NCBI GenBank assembly: GCA_019695185.1
Contig: JAIBAN010000044.1
Coordinates: forward strand, 1-63,167
Reading direction: 5' to 3'
DNA from: Blastocatellia bacterium
GTDB lineage: Bacteria; Acidobacteriota; Blastocatellia; Chloracidobacteriales; Chloracidobacteriaceae
Length of the DNA: 63,167 bases
Made by a program: the position numbers and the translations under genes. The notes beneath the pieces were generated by a model. The model was not told the origin of the DNA, searched no databases, and saw only the letters and a list, made by a program, of their open reading frames with translations. Positions 10,045 to 20,221 of the stretch are shown here, piece by piece (the stretch's first letter is position 1; every line of letters begins with the position of its first letter).

Positions 10045-11442
10045 ATGTTCGATCAAATTTTTAACAGTTTTCGCAATGTGTTTTCGGTGCCGGATCTGCG
10101 CAAAAGGATTTTGTTCACACTCGGCATGCTGTTGGTGTATCGGATTGGAAGTCATATCCGAACCCCTGGCATCAATCCGGACAAACTGAGCGAGCTGTGG
10201 CGCGAACTGCAAGGATCGCTGGTGGGAGTGCTGGATCTGTTCTCCGGCGGAAATTTCCGGGTTGTTTCCATCTTTGCTTTGGGAATTACGCCCTACATCA
10301 CATCATCGATTATTCTACAATTGATGACGGTGGTGTGGCCCTACCTCAAGAAGCTTTCAGAAGAAGGCGAATTGGGTCGGCGCAAAATCAACCAATATAC
10401 CCGTTACCTAACCATTGTGTTATCCCTGGTCCAGTCCTTTACGATTGCCATGTGGCTGAAGGGCCGTCCGGGACTGGTCTACGATGGCGGTTCAGTCTGG
10501 TTTATTTTGGGAACCATGCTGACTCTCAGTACCGGCACCGCTTTTATCATGTGGCTGGGTGAACAAATCACGGAGCGGGGAATTGGGAATGGCATCAGCC
10601 TTCTGATTTTCGCGGGGATTGTACTCCGGTTGCCGAGCATTATGCAGCAGTTGGCCGAACGGGCCAAATCAGATCCGACCTCAGCATTGAGCGTAGTGGT
10701 TTTGATTGGGGCCATGGTTTTGATTGTGGCAGGGGTTGTTTTTATGGAACGGGGCCAAAGAAGGGTTTCGATTCATTTTGCCCGTCGCCAGGTTGGAAAG
10801 CAGCAAGTGGGTGGACAGGCAACCTACATGCCACTCAAGGTCAATATGGCAGGAGTGATTCCAGTCATTTTTGCCTCTTCAATCCTGACCTTTCCACAAA
10901 CTTTAGGTCAGTTTCTGCACTATGATTGGGTTCAAAAAGCATCTCAGATGATGCGGAGCGGGCATCCCCTTTACGACCTGATCTTTGTTTCGGCCATCTT
11001 TTTCTTCACCTTCTTCTATGTGTCTGTGATCTTTAACACGGATGAAGTATCGGAAAATCTGCGTAAGCAGGGTGGTTTTGTGCCGGGCATCCGACCAGGG
11101 AAAAAGACGGCTGATTATCTGAACACGATTTTGACCCGGTTGACTATTGTGGGTGCCCTGTATTTGGCTGTGATTTGTATCATCCCTCAATTTGTGATAA
11201 CCGGGATTGAAGTTCAGGAAATTCCTTTTATTGGTGAGAAACTCTACGCCTTGTTGACATCAAACCCGGTTACAGGATGGATTCCGAAGGGGATGGGATT
11301 CAGCTTCTACTTTGGCGGAACTTCGCTCCTGATTGTGGTAGGCGTGGCCATGGATACGGTCAGCCAAATTGAATCCCAGTTGATTATGAGAAACTATGAA
11401 GGGTTTCTTAAAAAGAATCGGGTTCGGGGCCGTCGTGGATAA
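10045..11442 (+). CDS. secY: Preprotein translocase subunit SecY
   Basis: A 465-residue SecY, the pore of the SecYEG translocon. About ten hydrophobic membrane segments are visible. Family markers include [11 protein letters not shown] near the N-terminus, the [17 protein letters not shown] helix, the [14 protein letters not shown] segment and the cytosolic loop [19 protein letters not shown] ([16 protein letters not shown]). It closes the spc part; map follows 22 bases later without the adk gene that often intervenes. Confidence 0.98.
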   Translation: MFDQIFNSFRNVFSVPDLRKRILFTLGMLLVYRIGSHIRTPGINPDKLSELWRELQGSLVGVLDLFSGGNFRVVSIFALGITPYITSSIILQLMTVVWPYLKKLSEEGELGRRKINQYTRYLTIVLSLVQSFTIAMWLKGRPGLVYDGGSVWFILGTMLTLSTGTAFIMWLGEQITERGIGNGISLLIFAGIVLRLPSIMQQLAERAKSDPTSALSVVVLIGAMVLIVAGVVFMERGQRRVSIHFARRQVGKQQVGGQATYMPLKVNMAGVIPVIFASSILTFPQTLGQFLHYDWVQKASQMMRSGHPLYDLIFVSAIFFFTFFYVSVIFNTDEVSENLRKQGGFVPGIRPGKKTADYLNTILTRLTIVGALYLAVICIIPQFVITGIEVQEIPFIGEKLYALLTSNPVTGWIPKGMGFSFYFGGTSLLIVVGVAMDTVSQIESQLIMRNYEGFLKKNRVRGRRG

Positions 11443-11463
11443 GGATGCGGTCGGGACAGTTGA

Positions 11464-12222
11464 ATGGTTATTGCCAAGTCGAAAGCAGAAATTGAAAAGA
11501 TGTATCGTTCCGGTCAATTGGCTGCACAGCTCTTGCACGAATTATGCAAGATGGTTGAGCCAGGAATGAATACCTTGACATTGGACCGTTTTGCTGAAAA
11601 CTGGTTGAAAGAACGAAAGGCGTTCTCCCCTTTCAAAGGATATCGAAGCTATCCCAAACATATTTGCACTTCCATCAACCACCAAGTGGTTCATGGAATT
11701 CCTTCGGAAGCGGCGATTATGCGGGAGGGCGATATCATCAGTATTGATTGTGGAGTCAGTTTTGAGGGGTATGTGGCTGACACAGCAGCTACTGTTGGAG
11801 TCGGTGCTATTTCCGAACCAGCCCGGAAATTGATTCAGGCGACGGAACAGTCGCTTTATCACTCAATCGAACAGCTTCGTTTGGGGAACCGCCTCTATGA
11901 TGTTTCCTATGCTGTCCAGTCGTATATCGAGCCATTTGGCTATACATTGGTCCGGGAATTTTGTGGTCACGGGGTGGGGCGCAAAATGCACGAAGAGCCA
12001 CTCGTGCCAAATTGTGGAAAAAAACCGCACACCGGTCCCAAATTGAAAGAAGGTTGGGTTTTGGCGGTTGAACCGATGGTCAACCTGGGGGTGGCTGATG
12101 TCAAAACGCTGGCTGACGCTTGGACGGTCGTAACTTTGGATGGAAAGCTGTCTGCTCATTTCGAGCACACCATTGCTGTAACTGAAAACGGGCCACGAAT
12201 TTTAACAGCGCTGAACGCATAA
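11464..12222 (+). CDS. map: Methionine aminopeptidase, type I
   Basis: A 252-residue metalloaminopeptidase that removes N-terminal methionine from nascent proteins. The five metal ligands are visible as Asp95, Asp106, His169, Glu203 and Glu234, with the substrate-facing His77 in VVHGIP. There is no N-terminal SH3 or zinc extension, so it is the plain bacterial type Ia. It lies between secY and infA. Confidence 0.98.
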   Translation: MVIAKSKAEIEKMYRSGQLAAQLLHELCKMVEPGMNTLTLDRFAENWLKERKAFSPFKGYRSYPKHICTSINHQVVHGIPSEAAIMREGDIISIDCGVSFEGYVADTAATVGVGAISEPARKLIQATEQSLYHSIEQLRLGNRLYDVSYAVQSYIEPFGYTLVREFCGHGVGRKMHEEPLVPNCGKKPHTGPKLKEGWVLAVEPMVNLGVADVKTLADAWTVVTLDGKLSAHFEHTIAVTENGPRILTALNA

Positions 12223-12225
12223 GTA

Positions 12226-12253
12226 TTTACTTTCTTTTCGTTTGTGGTATTAT
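12226..12253 (+). promoter_or_regulatory. Possible sigma70-type promoter before infA
   Basis: TTTACT at 12226-12231 and TATTAT at 12248-12253 are 16 bases apart, each differing from consensus at two or fewer positions or so. The site lies in the 73-base gap between map and infA, where an internal promoter for the infA-rpmJ-rpsM-rpsK-rpsD-rpoA-rplQ part would be sensible. The call rests on eye matching only. Confidence 0.4.
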
Positions 12254-12295
12254 CCGCCGTTTACGATTAAACCCTCAAAAAAAGCCGAAAGGTCT

Positions 12296-12514
12296 ATGTC
12301 GAAAGAAGACTCAATTGAAGTAATGGCGGCGGTGATTGAAGCTCTGCCCAATGCCACGTTTCGTGTCGAGCTGGAAAATAAACACCGAGTATTAGCCCGA
12401 ATTTCGGGCAAAATGCGCAAAAATTTCATCAAAATTCTGCCGGGAGACCGTGTCTTGGTCGAGCTATCACCCTACGACCTCACCCGGGGCCGAATTGTAT
12501 ACCGATATAAGTAA
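12296..12514 (+). CDS. infA: Translation initiation factor IF-1
   Basis: A 72-residue single S1/OB-fold protein with the classic [20 protein letters not shown] and [22 protein letters not shown]. The frame is open to 12242, but ATG 12296 after GCCGAAAGG gives the universally conserved MSKEDSIEV start. IF-1 binds the 30S A site with IF-2 and IF-3. The last sense codon AAG is followed by TAA and then by rpmJ 70 bases later. Confidence 0.98.
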   Translation: MSKEDSIEVMAAVIEALPNATFRVELENKHRVLARISGKMRKNFIKILPGDRVLVELSPYDLTRGRIVYRYK

Positions 12515-12584
12515 CAACCCACAACTCAAGTACCCGAAAACGAGCAATTGGTTTCGGGCTCCGTTTCCCTTGTTGAGGTAACCC

Positions 12585-12698
12585 ATGAAGGTTCGTGCAT
12601 CCGTCAAAAAAATGTGCGATAAGTGCAAGATTATTCACCGTCGCGGCATTGTGCGTGTCATTTGCGAAAATCCGAAGCACAAGCAACGTCAGGGATAG
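12585..12698 (+). CDS. rpmJ: 50S ribosomal protein L36 (zinc form)
   Basis: A 37-codon gene. The product has Cys11, Cys14, Cys27 and His32, the zinc ligands of the C+ type L36, and starts [21 protein letters not shown] lies 9 bases before the ATG. A short dyad (CCCGAAA at 12533-12539, TTTCGGG at 12552-12558) lies in the leader. Its place between infA and rpsM is canonical. Confidence 0.97.
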   Translation: MKVRASVKKMCDKCKIIHRRGIVRVICENPKHKQRQG

Positions 12699-12749
12699 TT
12701 CTTGGCGGCAAGGTCGCTGAGATTTGAAACTCATTCGAAGGTACACACA

Positions 12750-13133
12750 ATGGCTCGTATTGCTGGAATCGATTTGCCGGAAAATAAACGCGTCGAAATC
12801 GGATTGACCTATATCTACGGCATTGGCCGCTCACGGTCAGTCAAAATCCTGCTTGAAGCGCAAGTGGATATTAACAAGAAGGTGCGGGAACTCACCGAAG
12901 ATGAATTGGGGCGAATTCGTTCGATTCTGGACCGGGACGGTGAAGTGGAAGGCGACCTTCGCAAGCGCATTCAGCTTGACATCAAGCGCCTGGTCGAAAT
13001 TCAGTGTTTTCGTGGCATTCGCCATCGGCGCGGGTTGCCCGTGCGCGGCCAACGGACGCACACCAATGCCCGGACCCGGAAAGGTCCACGGCGTGCAACC
13101 ATTGCCAAGAAGAAAGCTCCAGGCAAGAAGTAA
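12750..13133 (+). CDS. rpsM: 30S ribosomal protein S13
   Basis: A 127-residue S13. The start [17 protein letters not shown], the helix-turn-helix-like [10 protein letters not shown] and the C-terminal [19 protein letters not shown] are diagnostic. The frame extends upstream to 12702, but ATG 12750 gives the family start. Basic C-terminal residues contact the P-site tRNA. A terminator-like hairpin follows it (13152-13185). Confidence 0.98.
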   Translation: MARIAGIDLPENKRVEIGLTYIYGIGRSRSVKILLEAQVDINKKVRELTEDELGRIRSILDRDGEVEGDLRKRIQLDIKRLVEIQCFRGIRHRRGLPVRGQRTHTNARTRKGPRRATIAKKKAPGKK

Positions 13134-13151
13134 CACCTGTTTACGAAATGG

Positions 13152-13185
13152 GGCGGAACGTTACAACGTACCTTCCGCCTTTTTT
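13152..13185 (+). terminator. Terminator-like hairpin between rpsM and rpsK
   Basis: GGCGGAA at 13152-13158 pairs with TTCCGCC at 13173-13179, immediately followed by six T (13180-13185). The inner CGTT/AACG could lengthen the stem. It has the form of a rho-independent terminator although rpsK, rpsD, rpoA and rplQ continue on the same strand 17 bases later. It may act as an attenuator or set stoichiometry. Seen directly; the function is inferred. Confidence 0.7.
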
Positions 13186-13201
13186 ATTGGGATAGAGCAC
13201 A

Positions 13202-13618
13202 ATGGCTAAAAAACCATCACCAGGAGCGAAAAGCTCAAAGAAAAAAGCTTTTAAAAAACGTGAGAAGAAAAACATTCCCCAGGGAATCGTTCACATTCAG
13301 GCGTCTTTCAATAATACCTTGGTCAGTATCACCGACCTGGCCGGAAATTTGGTGAGCGCGAGCAGTTCCGGTGCATTGGGTTTCAAAGGCTCCCGCAAAG
13401 GAACGCCGTTCGCCGCTCAACAGGCGGCAGCACGGGCCGCAGCGACTGCCAAGGAAAATGGTATGCAGAGCTGCGAAGTCCGCGTCAAAGGGCCGGGTTC
13501 CGGTCGGGAATCAGCCATTCGCGCCCTTCAATCAGTTGGAATCGAAGTGAAAGTCATCAAAGATGTGACACCGATTCCCCACAACGGTTGCCGTCCGCGC
13601 AAGCGTCGGCGGGTCTAA
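13202..13618 (+). CDS. rpsK: 30S ribosomal protein S11
   Basis: A 138-residue S11. After a Lys-rich N-terminus, the core [18 protein letters not shown], the [14 protein letters not shown] motif and the C-terminal [17 protein letters not shown] are family-defining. It forms part of the 30S platform. The ATG at 13202 follows the terminator-like hairpin directly, so its expression relative to rpsM may be adjusted there. Confidence 0.98.
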   Translation: MAKKPSPGAKSSKKKAFKKREKKNIPQGIVHIQASFNNTLVSITDLAGNLVSASSSGALGFKGSRKGTPFAAQQAAARAAATAKENGMQSCEVRVKGPGSGRESAIRALQSVGIEVKVIKDVTPIPHNGCRPRKRRRV

Positions 13619-13666
13619 ACAACGCACTATTAAGTTGCATTTGAGAGTATCGAGGAGGAACTTCCC

Positions 13667-14305
13667 TTGGCGAGATATAGGGGTCCAGTCTGTCGTTTGT
13701 GTCGGCGCGAAGGTGTCAAGCTGTTTTTGAAGGGTGAGCGTTGTTTCAAGCCTTCGTGTGCCATTGATAAACGCGGTCCGCAGCCACCCGGACAGCATGG
13801 TCGTGATTTGCGCCGTGGTAAATTGACCGGTTACGGCGAGCAGTTGCGTGAAAAGCAAAAAGCCAAACGGATCTATGGAATGGGCGAAGGTCAGTTCCGT
13901 TCCTACTTTGAAAGAGCCGTCCGGCAAAAAGGCGTGACGGGTGAAAACCTGCTTGCCCTCTTGGAACGTCGTTTGGACAATGTGGTGTACCGGATGGGTG
14001 CGGCCACCTCACGGGCGCAGGCACGGCAATTGGTTTCTCACGGTCATATCAGTGTCAACAATCGCAAGGTTGACATTCCTTCCTTCCAGGTGAAGGTTGG
14101 TGATATGGTGGCCGTACGGGAAAACAGTGTGGCCAATGCTCACGTTCAGAAAGCTTTCCAAACTGCTGATGGACGAGGACGTCCGGCCTGGATTGAACTG
14201 GTTGACAAAACCAAGCTGGTTGGAAAAGTGACCTCGCTTCCGCGTCGGGAAGACATCACTCAAGACATCAAAGAACAGATGATCGTTGAACTTTATTCCA
14301 AGTAA
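13667..14305 (+). CDS. rpsD: 30S ribosomal protein S4 (zinc form)
   Basis: A 212-residue S4. Cys9, Cys12, Cys26 and Cys31 make the zinc-binding N-terminal form. The S4 domain ([20 protein letters not shown] followed by [15 protein letters not shown]) is complete. The start is TTG 13667 behind GAGGAGG at 13652-13658, giving [10 protein letters not shown]4 initiates 30S assembly and is an alpha-operon regulator in E. coli. Confidence 0.98.
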   Translation: MARYRGPVCRLCRREGVKLFLKGERCFKPSCAIDKRGPQPPGQHGRDLRRGKLTGYGEQLREKQKAKRIYGMGEGQFRSYFERAVRQKGVTGENLLALLERRLDNVVYRMGAATSRAQARQLVSHGHISVNNRKVDIPSFQVKVGDMVAVRENSVANAHVQKAFQTADGRGRPAWIELVDKTKLVGKVTSLPRREDITQDIKEQMIVELYSK

Positions 14306-14396
14306 GTTTCAACACACCCAGCCGTTCAGGGAGCCCTGCGTGCAAGTCAACGCGGTGTCTGCCTGTACGGCTACTTTGTTCTAAAGGAGCAAACGT

Positions 14397-15392
14397 ATGT
14401 GGACCGGCTTTCAAAAGCCCAAGCGACTGGCCTGTGATTCGGATACGCTGACGGACAAATACGGGCGTTTTCACGCACAACCCTTTGAAAAAGGCTTTGG
14501 AACCACAATTGGCAACAGCCTCCGGCGGGCGTTGCTTTCCTCAATTGAGGGAGCTGCCATTACCGCTGTCAAAATTGATGGAGTGTTGCATGAGTTTTCC
14601 TCGATTCCGGGTGTGGTTGAAGATGCAACTGACATCATCTTGAATCTAAAACGGATTCCATTCCGGTTGAATGGAACCGGGCCGAAAACCATCCGTTTGG
14701 AAAGCGATAAACCGGGCGAATTGTTTTCACGGGACATTCAGGCTGATTCGGAAGTGGAAATTCTGGATGGAAATATTCCGATTGCCACCATTAGCGATGG
14801 AGGCCGCCTTTCAATCGAAATGCGGTTGAAGATCGGGCGGGGGTATGTATCAGCGGATCGAAATTTTGATGAAGACCTCTCGGTTGGCTATATTCCGATT
14901 GATTCAGTTCACTCCCCCATCAAAAAAGTCAATTATCAGGTCGAGGCGGCTCGTCTCGGGCAGGACACCGATTATGACAAATTGATTTTGGAAGTCTGGA
15001 CCAACGGCAGCATTCAACCGGATGATGCCATCGGATTGGCCGCGAAGCTGATCAAAGATCACATGGCGATCTTTATCAATTTCGAGGATAACGAGCCGGA
15101 ACACCGCGAAGTTGAATCGGCTGACCGCCCCCGGCGGGCAGTCAACGAACATCTGGATCGTTCAGTGGAAGAGCTGGAATTGAGTGTTCGGTCCTATAAC
15201 TGCTTGAAGAATGCCGATATTCGCACCATCCGTGAGTTGGTGCAAAAGACCGAGCAGGAAATGCTGAAAACCAAGAATTTCGGTCGTAAATCACTGAACG
15301 AAATCAAGGAAATCATGTCAGCGATGGGGTTGCGTTTGGGAACCGTCTTTGATGAAGAAGGCAATATCATCGCATATCGGGACAATGAATAA
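14397..15392 (+). CDS. rpoA: DNA-directed RNA polymerase subunit alpha
   Basis: A 331-residue alpha subunit. The N-terminal dimerisation domain carries [20 protein letters not shown], and the C-terminal domain carries [19 protein letters not shown] followed by the helix with [12 protein letters not shown], which contacts UP elements and activators. TAAAGGAGC precedes the ATG. It lies between rpsD and rplQ as usual. Confidence 0.99.
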   Translation: MWTGFQKPKRLACDSDTLTDKYGRFHAQPFEKGFGTTIGNSLRRALLSSIEGAAITAVKIDGVLHEFSSIPGVVEDATDIILNLKRIPFRLNGTGPKTIRLESDKPGELFSRDIQADSEVEILDGNIPIATISDGGRLSIEMRLKIGRGYVSADRNFDEDLSVGYIPIDSVHSPIKKVNYQVEAARLGQDTDYDKLILEVWTNGSIQPDDAIGLAAKLIKDHMAIFINFEDNEPEHREVESADRPRRAVNEHLDRSVEELELSVRSYNCLKNADIRTIRELVQKTEQEMLKTKNFGRKSLNEIKEIMSAMGLRLGTVFDEEGNIIAYRDNE

Positions 15393-15411
15393 TTGGTAGG
15401 GAAGAGGAACT

Positions 15412-15852
15412 ATGAGACACTTGAACGCACACCGTAAACTTGGGCGGACCTCGGCACACCGGAAATCGTTGCTGAGAAATTTGGCCACTTCGTTGATTTT
15501 GCACGAACGGTTGGTGACCACGTTGCCAAAAGCCAAGGAACTGCGCCCCTTTGTTGAAAAAGCGATTACTCTGGGCAAGCGGGGCGACTTGCATGCCCGT
15601 CGGCTGGCTGCTGGTTACTTTCATGCCGGAAACCAGGATCGGATTCCGGATGCCCATGGCGAACGGACTGCCGGTGTGGCTGCGGTCCGCAAACTGTTTG
15701 ATACAATTGCCGCCCGGTTTAGCGAACGTAACGGTGGGTACACCCGGATTATCAAGCTGGGGACCCGTCGTGGTGATGGTGCCGAAGTTGCCATCATCGA
15801 GCTGATCGGAAGTGAATACAAACCGGCTGCTGAAGAATCCAGCGCAAGCTAA
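15412..15852 (+). CDS. rplQ: 50S ribosomal protein L17
   Basis: A 146-residue L17. The N-terminus [20 protein letters not shown] and the segment [20 protein letters not shown] are typical. The mid-part has a short insertion relative to the E. coli protein, and the C-terminal tail ([12 protein letters not shown]) is acidic. It is the last gene of the ribosomal run; a strong terminator begins 75 bases after its stop. Confidence 0.98.
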   Translation: MRHLNAHRKLGRTSAHRKSLLRNLATSLILHERLVTTLPKAKELRPFVEKAITLGKRGDLHARRLAAGYFHAGNQDRIPDAHGERTAGVAAVRKLFDTIAARFSERNGGYTRIIKLGTRRGDGAEVAIIELIGSEYKPAAEESSAS

Positions 15853-15926
15853 ATCGTTTCACAAGCGGCTTCAGAGGTGAAAAATGCTTCATCTTTGCCA
15901 AATTTCGCTTGTGGCGCAACAATTCG

Positions 15927-15967
15927 CCTCAACCTCCCGTGCCTGACGGGAGCGTTGAGGTTTTTTT
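15927..15967 (+). terminator. Rho-independent terminator after rplQ
   Basis: CCTCAAC plus CTCCCGT on the left arm pair with ACGGGAG, a single bulged C, and GTTGAGG on the right arm, a stem of 14 pairs with a five-base loop, followed by seven T at 15961-15967. It ends the ribosomal operon. accB starts only 20 bases beyond the T-run, so read-through could also set basal accBC expression. Confidence 0.92.
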
Positions 15968-15986
15968 GTTCGTGAGAGAGGGCCGA

Positions 15987-16502
15987 ATGAATCAAAAAGA
16001 AGTCAAAGAAATTATTGAGTTGGTTGCCAGTCACCAGATTGCTGAACTTGAGATTGAGCGCTCCGGTTTCAAGTTACGCATTAAAACCGTCCACTCCCAA
16101 CCAACCGCTCCGGTCATGCCAGTTGTAACCGCAGTTCACCATGAGCAATCGCATCCGGTTTCTTTTGTGACGCCAGCCACGGCTCCCCCAGTTCACCCGG
16201 CCACGGGAAATTTAACTTTTGAGGCCACACCGGCCCCAGTGGCAGCCCCCCAACCGGAAAACCTACATAAGGTGACTGCGCCGATTGTCGGGACTTTATA
16301 CCGGGCTCCCAATCCGAATGCCAAATCCTTTGTCGAAATTGGCAGCCGGGTCCAGCCGGGAACCGTGTTGTGCATTATTGAGGCCATGAAACTGATGAAT
16401 GAAATTGAGGCCGATGTGGCCGGAGAAATTGTGGAAATTCATCAGGAAAATGGGAAACCGGTCGAATATGGCCAGGTTTTGTTTACCATTCGCCAGGACT
16501 AA
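15987..16502 (+). CDS. accB: Acetyl-CoA carboxylase biotin carboxyl carrier protein
   Basis: A 171-residue BCCP. The C-terminal biotinyl domain has the EAMKLMNE motif with biotin-accepting Lys135, and a Pro/Ala-rich linker (about 35-95) connects it to the N-terminal part. It carries carboxybiotin from AccC to carboxyltransferase in fatty-acid synthesis. The frame is open upstream to 15909 through the terminator; ATG 15987 after GAGAGGG gives the conserved MNQKEVKEIIELV start. accC follows after a repeat-filled gap. Confidence 0.96.
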   Translation: MNQKEVKEIIELVASHQIAELEIERSGFKLRIKTVHSQPTAPVMPVVTAVHHEQSHPVSFVTPATAPPVHPATGNLTFEATPAPVAAPQPENLHKVTAPIVGTLYRAPNPNAKSFVEIGSRVQPGTVLCIIEAMKLMNEIEADVAGEIVEIHQENGKPVEYGQVLFTIRQD

Positions 16503-16526
16503 TTAATGAGACAGATGACAGAAATT

Positions 16527-16642
16527 GAGTGAACAGTGATAAGTAACGAGTAACAAGAAAAAATTTCCTGCTTGCTGCTTGTTACCTGTCACTTATCACT
16601 TGTGACCTGTCACCTGTCACCTGTCACCTGTCACCTGTCACT
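16527..16642. repeat. Inverted pair of heptamer arrays (CACCTGT type)
   Basis: The right half (16580-16642) holds tandem CACCTGT units, five or more perfect at the end. The left half (16527-16557) has degenerate complementary units (GTGAACAGTGATAAGTAAC) and is separated from it by a short AT-rich spacer. The array stops 12 bases before the accC ATG, and no Shine-Dalgarno sequence lies between them. Confidence 0.85.
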
Positions 16643-16653
16643 TTGCTTTTTTT

Positions 16654-17997
16654 ATGTTTCGAAAAATACTGATTGCCAATCGGGGCGAAATCGCCTGCCG
16701 TATCATTTGGGCCTGCCGGGAACTCGGAATCAAAACAGTTGCGGTATATTCACAGGCGGACGCCGATTCCCTGCATGTTCGTTTTGCGGATGAGGCCATT
16801 TGCATTGGCCCTCCACCTTCACGGGAAAGCTACCTCAATATACCTTCGGTCATCAGTGCTGCTGAAATCACCAACTGTGATGCTATACACCCTGGTTACG
16901 GCTTCTTGGCGGAAAACGCCCATTTTGCTGAAGTCTGCGAAGCCTGTAATTTGACCTTCATTGGTCCGCACCCGGAGGCTATCCGGACCATGGGCGATAA
17001 AGCCCGTGCCCGTGCTGCTATGATTGAGGCCGGAGTCCCGGTCCTGCCAGGCAGTGACGGAATCATTGAGCATATCGAATCGGCTCACGAGATTGCCAAA
17101 AAAATCGGCTACCCGGTCATTATCAAAGCCACAGCGGGCGGCGGGGGGAGGGGAATGCGGATTGTCTACCGTCCGGACGACCTCCTGGCCCAATTGGAAA
17201 CTGCCCAGGCGGAAGCCGGAGCGGCTTTTGGCAATCCCGGCGTCTACATTGAAAAATACATTGAGACACCGCGTCATATCGAAGTTCAGGTGTTGGCGGA
17301 TTCCCACGGAAACGTGATTCATTTGGGCGAACGTGAATGTTCCATCCAGCGCAGACACCAAAAGCTGATTGAAGAATCCCCCTCGCCCATGATGACTCCC
17401 GAAATCCGGGAACGAATGGGGGAGGCTGCCCGCGAAGCCTGCCGCAAAGTTGGCTACGTCAATGCCGGAACCATCGAATTCATTGTGGATGAGAAGCAAA
17501 ACTTCTATTTCATGGAGATGAACACCCGCATTCAGGTGGAACATCCGGTCACCGAACTGGTAACCAATTCCGACTTGGTCCGGGCCCAGATTCTGGTTGC
17601 CGCAGGCGAAGAGATTGGTTTCAACCAGGAAGACATCGTTTTTTCCGGACATGCCATTGAATGCCGTATCAATGCCGAAGACCCCGTCCGTTTTACTCCC
17701 AGTCCCGGTTTGATTACAGCCTTTAACTTGCCAGGTGGTCCGGGGGTTCGGATTGATACCCATGCCTATCCGGGGTATGTGGTTCCGCCAAACTACGATT
17801 CACTGGTGGCCAAGTTGATTGTACATGCCCGGACCCGACCCTTGGCCATCGCCCGGATGAAACGGGCTTTGGACGTGATGATTGTCGAAGGAATCAAGAC
17901 TACCGTTCCACTCCATCAAAAAATCATGGACGACCAGGATTTCATTGACGGCAAACTTTCAACCCGGTTTATGGAACGGTTTTTGGCAAAGAGCTAA
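16654..17997 (+). CDS. accC: Acetyl-CoA carboxylase biotin carboxylase subunit
   Basis: A 447-residue biotin carboxylase, the family's normal length. It opens with [17 protein letters not shown]. The ATP-grasp part has the glycine-rich loop [11 protein letters not shown], and the catalytic region [16 protein letters not shown] is complete. It carboxylates biotin on AccB using bicarbonate and ATP. The C-terminal biotin_carb_C domain ([13 protein letters not shown]) follows. The gene lacks a visible Shine-Dalgarno sequence, as the repeat array and a T-run precede the ATG. Confidence 0.98.
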   Translation: MFRKILIANRGEIACRIIWACRELGIKTVAVYSQADADSLHVRFADEAICIGPPPSRESYLNIPSVISAAEITNCDAIHPGYGFLAENAHFAEVCEACNLTFIGPHPEAIRTMGDKARARAAMIEAGVPVLPGSDGIIEHIESAHEIAKKIGYPVIIKATAGGGGRGMRIVYRPDDLLAQLETAQAEAGAAFGNPGVYIEKYIETPRHIEVQVLADSHGNVIHLGERECSIQRRHQKLIEESPSPMMTPEIRERMGEAAREACRKVGYVNAGTIEFIVDEKQNFYFMEMNTRIQVEHPVTELVTNSDLVRAQILVAAGEEIGFNQEDIVFSGHAIECRINAEDPVRFTPSPGLITAFNLPGGPGVRIDTHAYPGYVVPPNYDSLVAKLIVHARTRPLAIARMKRALDVMIVEGIKTTVPLHQKIMDDQDFIDGKLSTRFMERFLAKS

Positions 17998-18004
17998 TCA
18001 AGAC

Positions 18005-18183
18005 AGGGTTCAGGGTTCAGGGTTCAGGTTCTTTTGAGTAGACGAATGACGATTGATAGTGAACCCCATTCAGAACTTCAGATTTCCCGGTAATTGAAAC
18101 CCTGAACCCTGAACCCTGAACCCTGAACCCTGAACCCTGAACCCTGAACCCTGAACCCTGAACCCTGAACCCTGAACCCTCAG
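18005..18183. repeat. Inverted pair of GGGTTCA heptamer arrays
   Basis: About three GGGTTCA units at 18005-18030 face about eleven CCCTGAA units at 18098-18183, with a 67-base non-repeated spacer between. The right array ends six bases from the ATG of the next gene and fills all the space where a Shine-Dalgarno sequence would lie. The transcript could fold into a long hairpin. Confidence 0.92.
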
Positions 18184-18188
18184 CCTCT

Positions 18189-19130
18189 ATGCCCACAGCC
18201 CTCATCTATGCGCCTGAATTTCTGGACCATGACACCGGTAGCCACCCGGAGAATGCCGGACGGGTCAGCGGTATCAAAACGGAGTTGGAAAAACTGCCTG
18301 GACTGAACTGGCTGGCCCCGCGCGAGGCAGAGGAGGCAGATATCCTGCGATGTCATACTGACAACCATTTAGACGCGGTGTACCAGGCATGGGGCATAAC
18401 CAGTACCAGGAAATTTGTGGCTTTGGACCCGGATACGATGATGTCCAGAGGTTCGCTTAAAGCTGCTCTCCTGGGGAGCGGGGGGGTGGTTACGGCTGTG
18501 GACGCCGTAATGAGCGGGCAGGTGGAAAATGCTTTTGTGCTGGTGCGGCCTCCCGGCCATCATGCCACTCCGGACCAAGCCATGGGTTTTTGTATTTTCA
18601 ATCATGTGGCAGTGGGAGCACGGTATGTGCAGGAAACCTACAACCTTGAGCGCGTTCTGATTGTTGATTGGGATGTGCATCACGGAAACGGCACCCAGGA
18701 TATTTTTTACGCCGATAAGTCGGTGTTTTATTACTCCCTCCATCAGTTTCCCCACTATCCTGGCACCGGCAGTCACCACGAAACCGGTGTGGGGGCAGGG
18801 AAAGGGTATACCTTGAACATTCCGTTGCCGGCCTACACCAGCGCGGCTGACCATGTGCGTGAATTTCGGCGGGGACTCAAGGAAATCACGGCCAAAATCA
18901 AGCCGGATTTCATTTTGGTGTCCGCCGGATTTGATGCCCACATCGCAGACCCATTGGGTGAGTTGCAACTGACCGATCAGGATTTTTCCCAAATGACCAC
19001 TGACCTCAAACATCTGGCAGCAGAATATTGTGAGGGGCGGCTGGTTTCCATGCTCGAAGGAGGCTATAACCTGACGACACTGCCCTATACGGTGTCCCGC
19101 CACGTTCGGGCCCTGCAAGCCAAAGAATAA
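18189..19130 (+). CDS. Histone deacetylase superfamily (class II-like) hydrolase
   Basis: A 313-residue arginase-fold deacetylase of the HDAC/AcuC/acetylpolyamine amidohydrolase superfamily. The His pair His124-His125 in RPPGHHA and the zinc ligands Asp162, His164 (DWDVHHGNGT) and Asp249 (SAGFDAH) are all present, so the enzyme should be active. The bacterial substrate may be an acetylated lysine, a polyamine or another amide; it cannot be told from sequence. It follows the GGGTTCA repeat pair and is 12 bases from the next gene, probably co-transcribed. Confidence 0.92.
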   Translation: MPTALIYAPEFLDHDTGSHPENAGRVSGIKTELEKLPGLNWLAPREAEEADILRCHTDNHLDAVYQAWGITSTRKFVALDPDTMMSRGSLKAALLGSGGVVTAVDAVMSGQVENAFVLVRPPGHHATPDQAMGFCIFNHVAVGARYVQETYNLERVLIVDWDVHHGNGTQDIFYADKSVFYYSLHQFPHYPGTGSHHETGVGAGKGYTLNIPLPAYTSAADHVREFRRGLKEITAKIKPDFILVSAGFDAHIADPLGELQLTDQDFSQMTTDLKHLAAEYCEGRLVSMLEGGYNLTTLPYTVSRHVRALQAKE

Positions 19131-19141
19131 GGAAACAGGTT

Positions 19142-19744
19142 GTGAGACGTGCGCACGGGTTGGCCCGCTTCAATCGCCGCACTTGGCGGCGGAAACAGGT
19201 TCAAAAACTGACCGAAAATCGGGCACTGGTCCAGTTGCGGGAAATCAAACAAGGTTTTGCCCGTTACATTGACCGGAATTTCGGACGTTTTGCCGAAGAC
19301 TGTTCCAAATGCACAACGCCCTGTTGTGCTGATGCCCAGTTCGTCAACATCAATATTACCCGCCTTGAAGCCCGTGCCATGATTGAAACCCTCCGGGAAA
19401 GCTCCAAATACGGCCCTGACAAAGTTGCCGAAGTGTTGGACCGAGCCCAGGCAACCGCTACGACCTATGGCCTGAGCGAAGAGGGCGATACCTTTGAGAA
19501 AACATATGCCTGCCCGCTATTTGAAAAGGGGGTCGGCTGCTTGGTCCATTGGAAGGCCAAGCCGGCTCCCTGTATCCAACACGGCTGCTATGAAAACTGG
19601 CAGCACCTGCCCGAAGCGGGAACGCTCCGGCGGGTTGAACGCACCGTGGCCCGGTTGAATGAACAGGTCTATGAGAAACCGGTCGAGTTTCTGACAATTC
19701 CGGTTTGGCTCTTGAAAATCAATCGGGAAAATGAGAGACAATAA
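19142..19744 (+). CDS. Cys-rich YkgJ-like putative metal-binding protein
   Basis: A 200-residue hypothetical protein starting at GTG 19142 with AAGGAAACAGG upstream. The cluster CSKCTTPCC (Cys-x2-Cys-x3-Cys-Cys, near residue 54) and later cysteines in YACPLFEKGVGC and APCIQHGCYENW resemble the Cys-rich YkgJ/UPF0153 families proposed to bind zinc or an Fe-S cluster. The N-terminus is strongly basic. The function is unknown. It is close behind the deacetylase-like gene, which suggests joint transcription. Confidence 0.75.
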   Translation: MRRAHGLARFNRRTWRRKQVQKLTENRALVQLREIKQGFARYIDRNFGRFAEDCSKCTTPCCADAQFVNINITRLEARAMIETLRESSKYGPDKVAEVLDRAQATATTYGLSEEGDTFEKTYACPLFEKGVGCLVHWKAKPAPCIQHGCYENWQHLPEAGTLRRVERTVARLNEQVYEKPVEFLTIPVWLLKINRENERQ

Positions 19745-19812
19745 AATCACAAGATTTTTCTAGTAAGGCTACCCGGCATTTGTGAACCCAAAACATGAGA
19801 GGAGCACCCTTT

Positions 19813-20208
19813 ATGGGATTTGTATCTGAATTCAAGGAGTTTATTGCACGGGGAAATGTGATGGACCTTGCGGTGGGAGTCATCATCGGGGGAGGTTTTG
19901 GAAAAATCGTGACCTCGTTGGTCAATGACATCCTCATGCCTCCAATTGGCATGGTTTTAGGAAATTCGTTTGCGGCTTTGAATCTGGCCATTGGCACCGG
20001 CAAAGACGGTAAACCCATTACCATCAACTATGGTAATTTCATCCAAACCGTAGTGGATTTTCTGATCATTGCGCTGGTGATTTTTCTGGTGGTTAAGGCG
20101 GTCAATAAACTGAAACGGGAAAAAGCAGCGGAGCCTGCGGCCCCGCCTGAGCCAACCAATGAAGAGAAACTGTTAGGAGAAATCCGCGACCTGTTAAAGA
20201 AAAAATAA
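19813..20208 (+). CDS. mscL: Large-conductance mechanosensitive channel MscL
   Basis: A 131-residue MscL. The N-terminus [28 protein letters not shown] is the family hallmark (amphipathic helix and TM1), TM2 is [15 protein letters not shown], and the C-terminal helix ends [15 protein letters not shown]. It forms a homopentameric inner-membrane pore that opens on osmotic downshock. A longer frame begins at ATG 19795, but ATG 19813 has GAGAGGAG nine bases upstream and gives the canonical start. Confidence 0.96.
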   Translation: MGFVSEFKEFIARGNVMDLAVGVIIGGGFGKIVTSLVNDILMPPIGMVLGNSFAALNLAIGTGKDGKPITINYGNFIQTVVDFLIIALVIFLVVKAVNKLKREKAAEPAAPPEPTNEEKLLGEIRDLLKKK

Positions 20209-20221
20209 AGGGCTGAGAGGT

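Noticed and set aside
10045..12222. Hidden adk between secY and map
   Set aside because: Only 21 bases separate the two genes; adk is truly absent from this position.
18098..18183. Telomere-like GGGTTCA/CCCTGAA repeats
   Set aside because: They lie inside the chromosome between housekeeping genes, and other loci use different 7-base units; nothing suggests a chromosome end.
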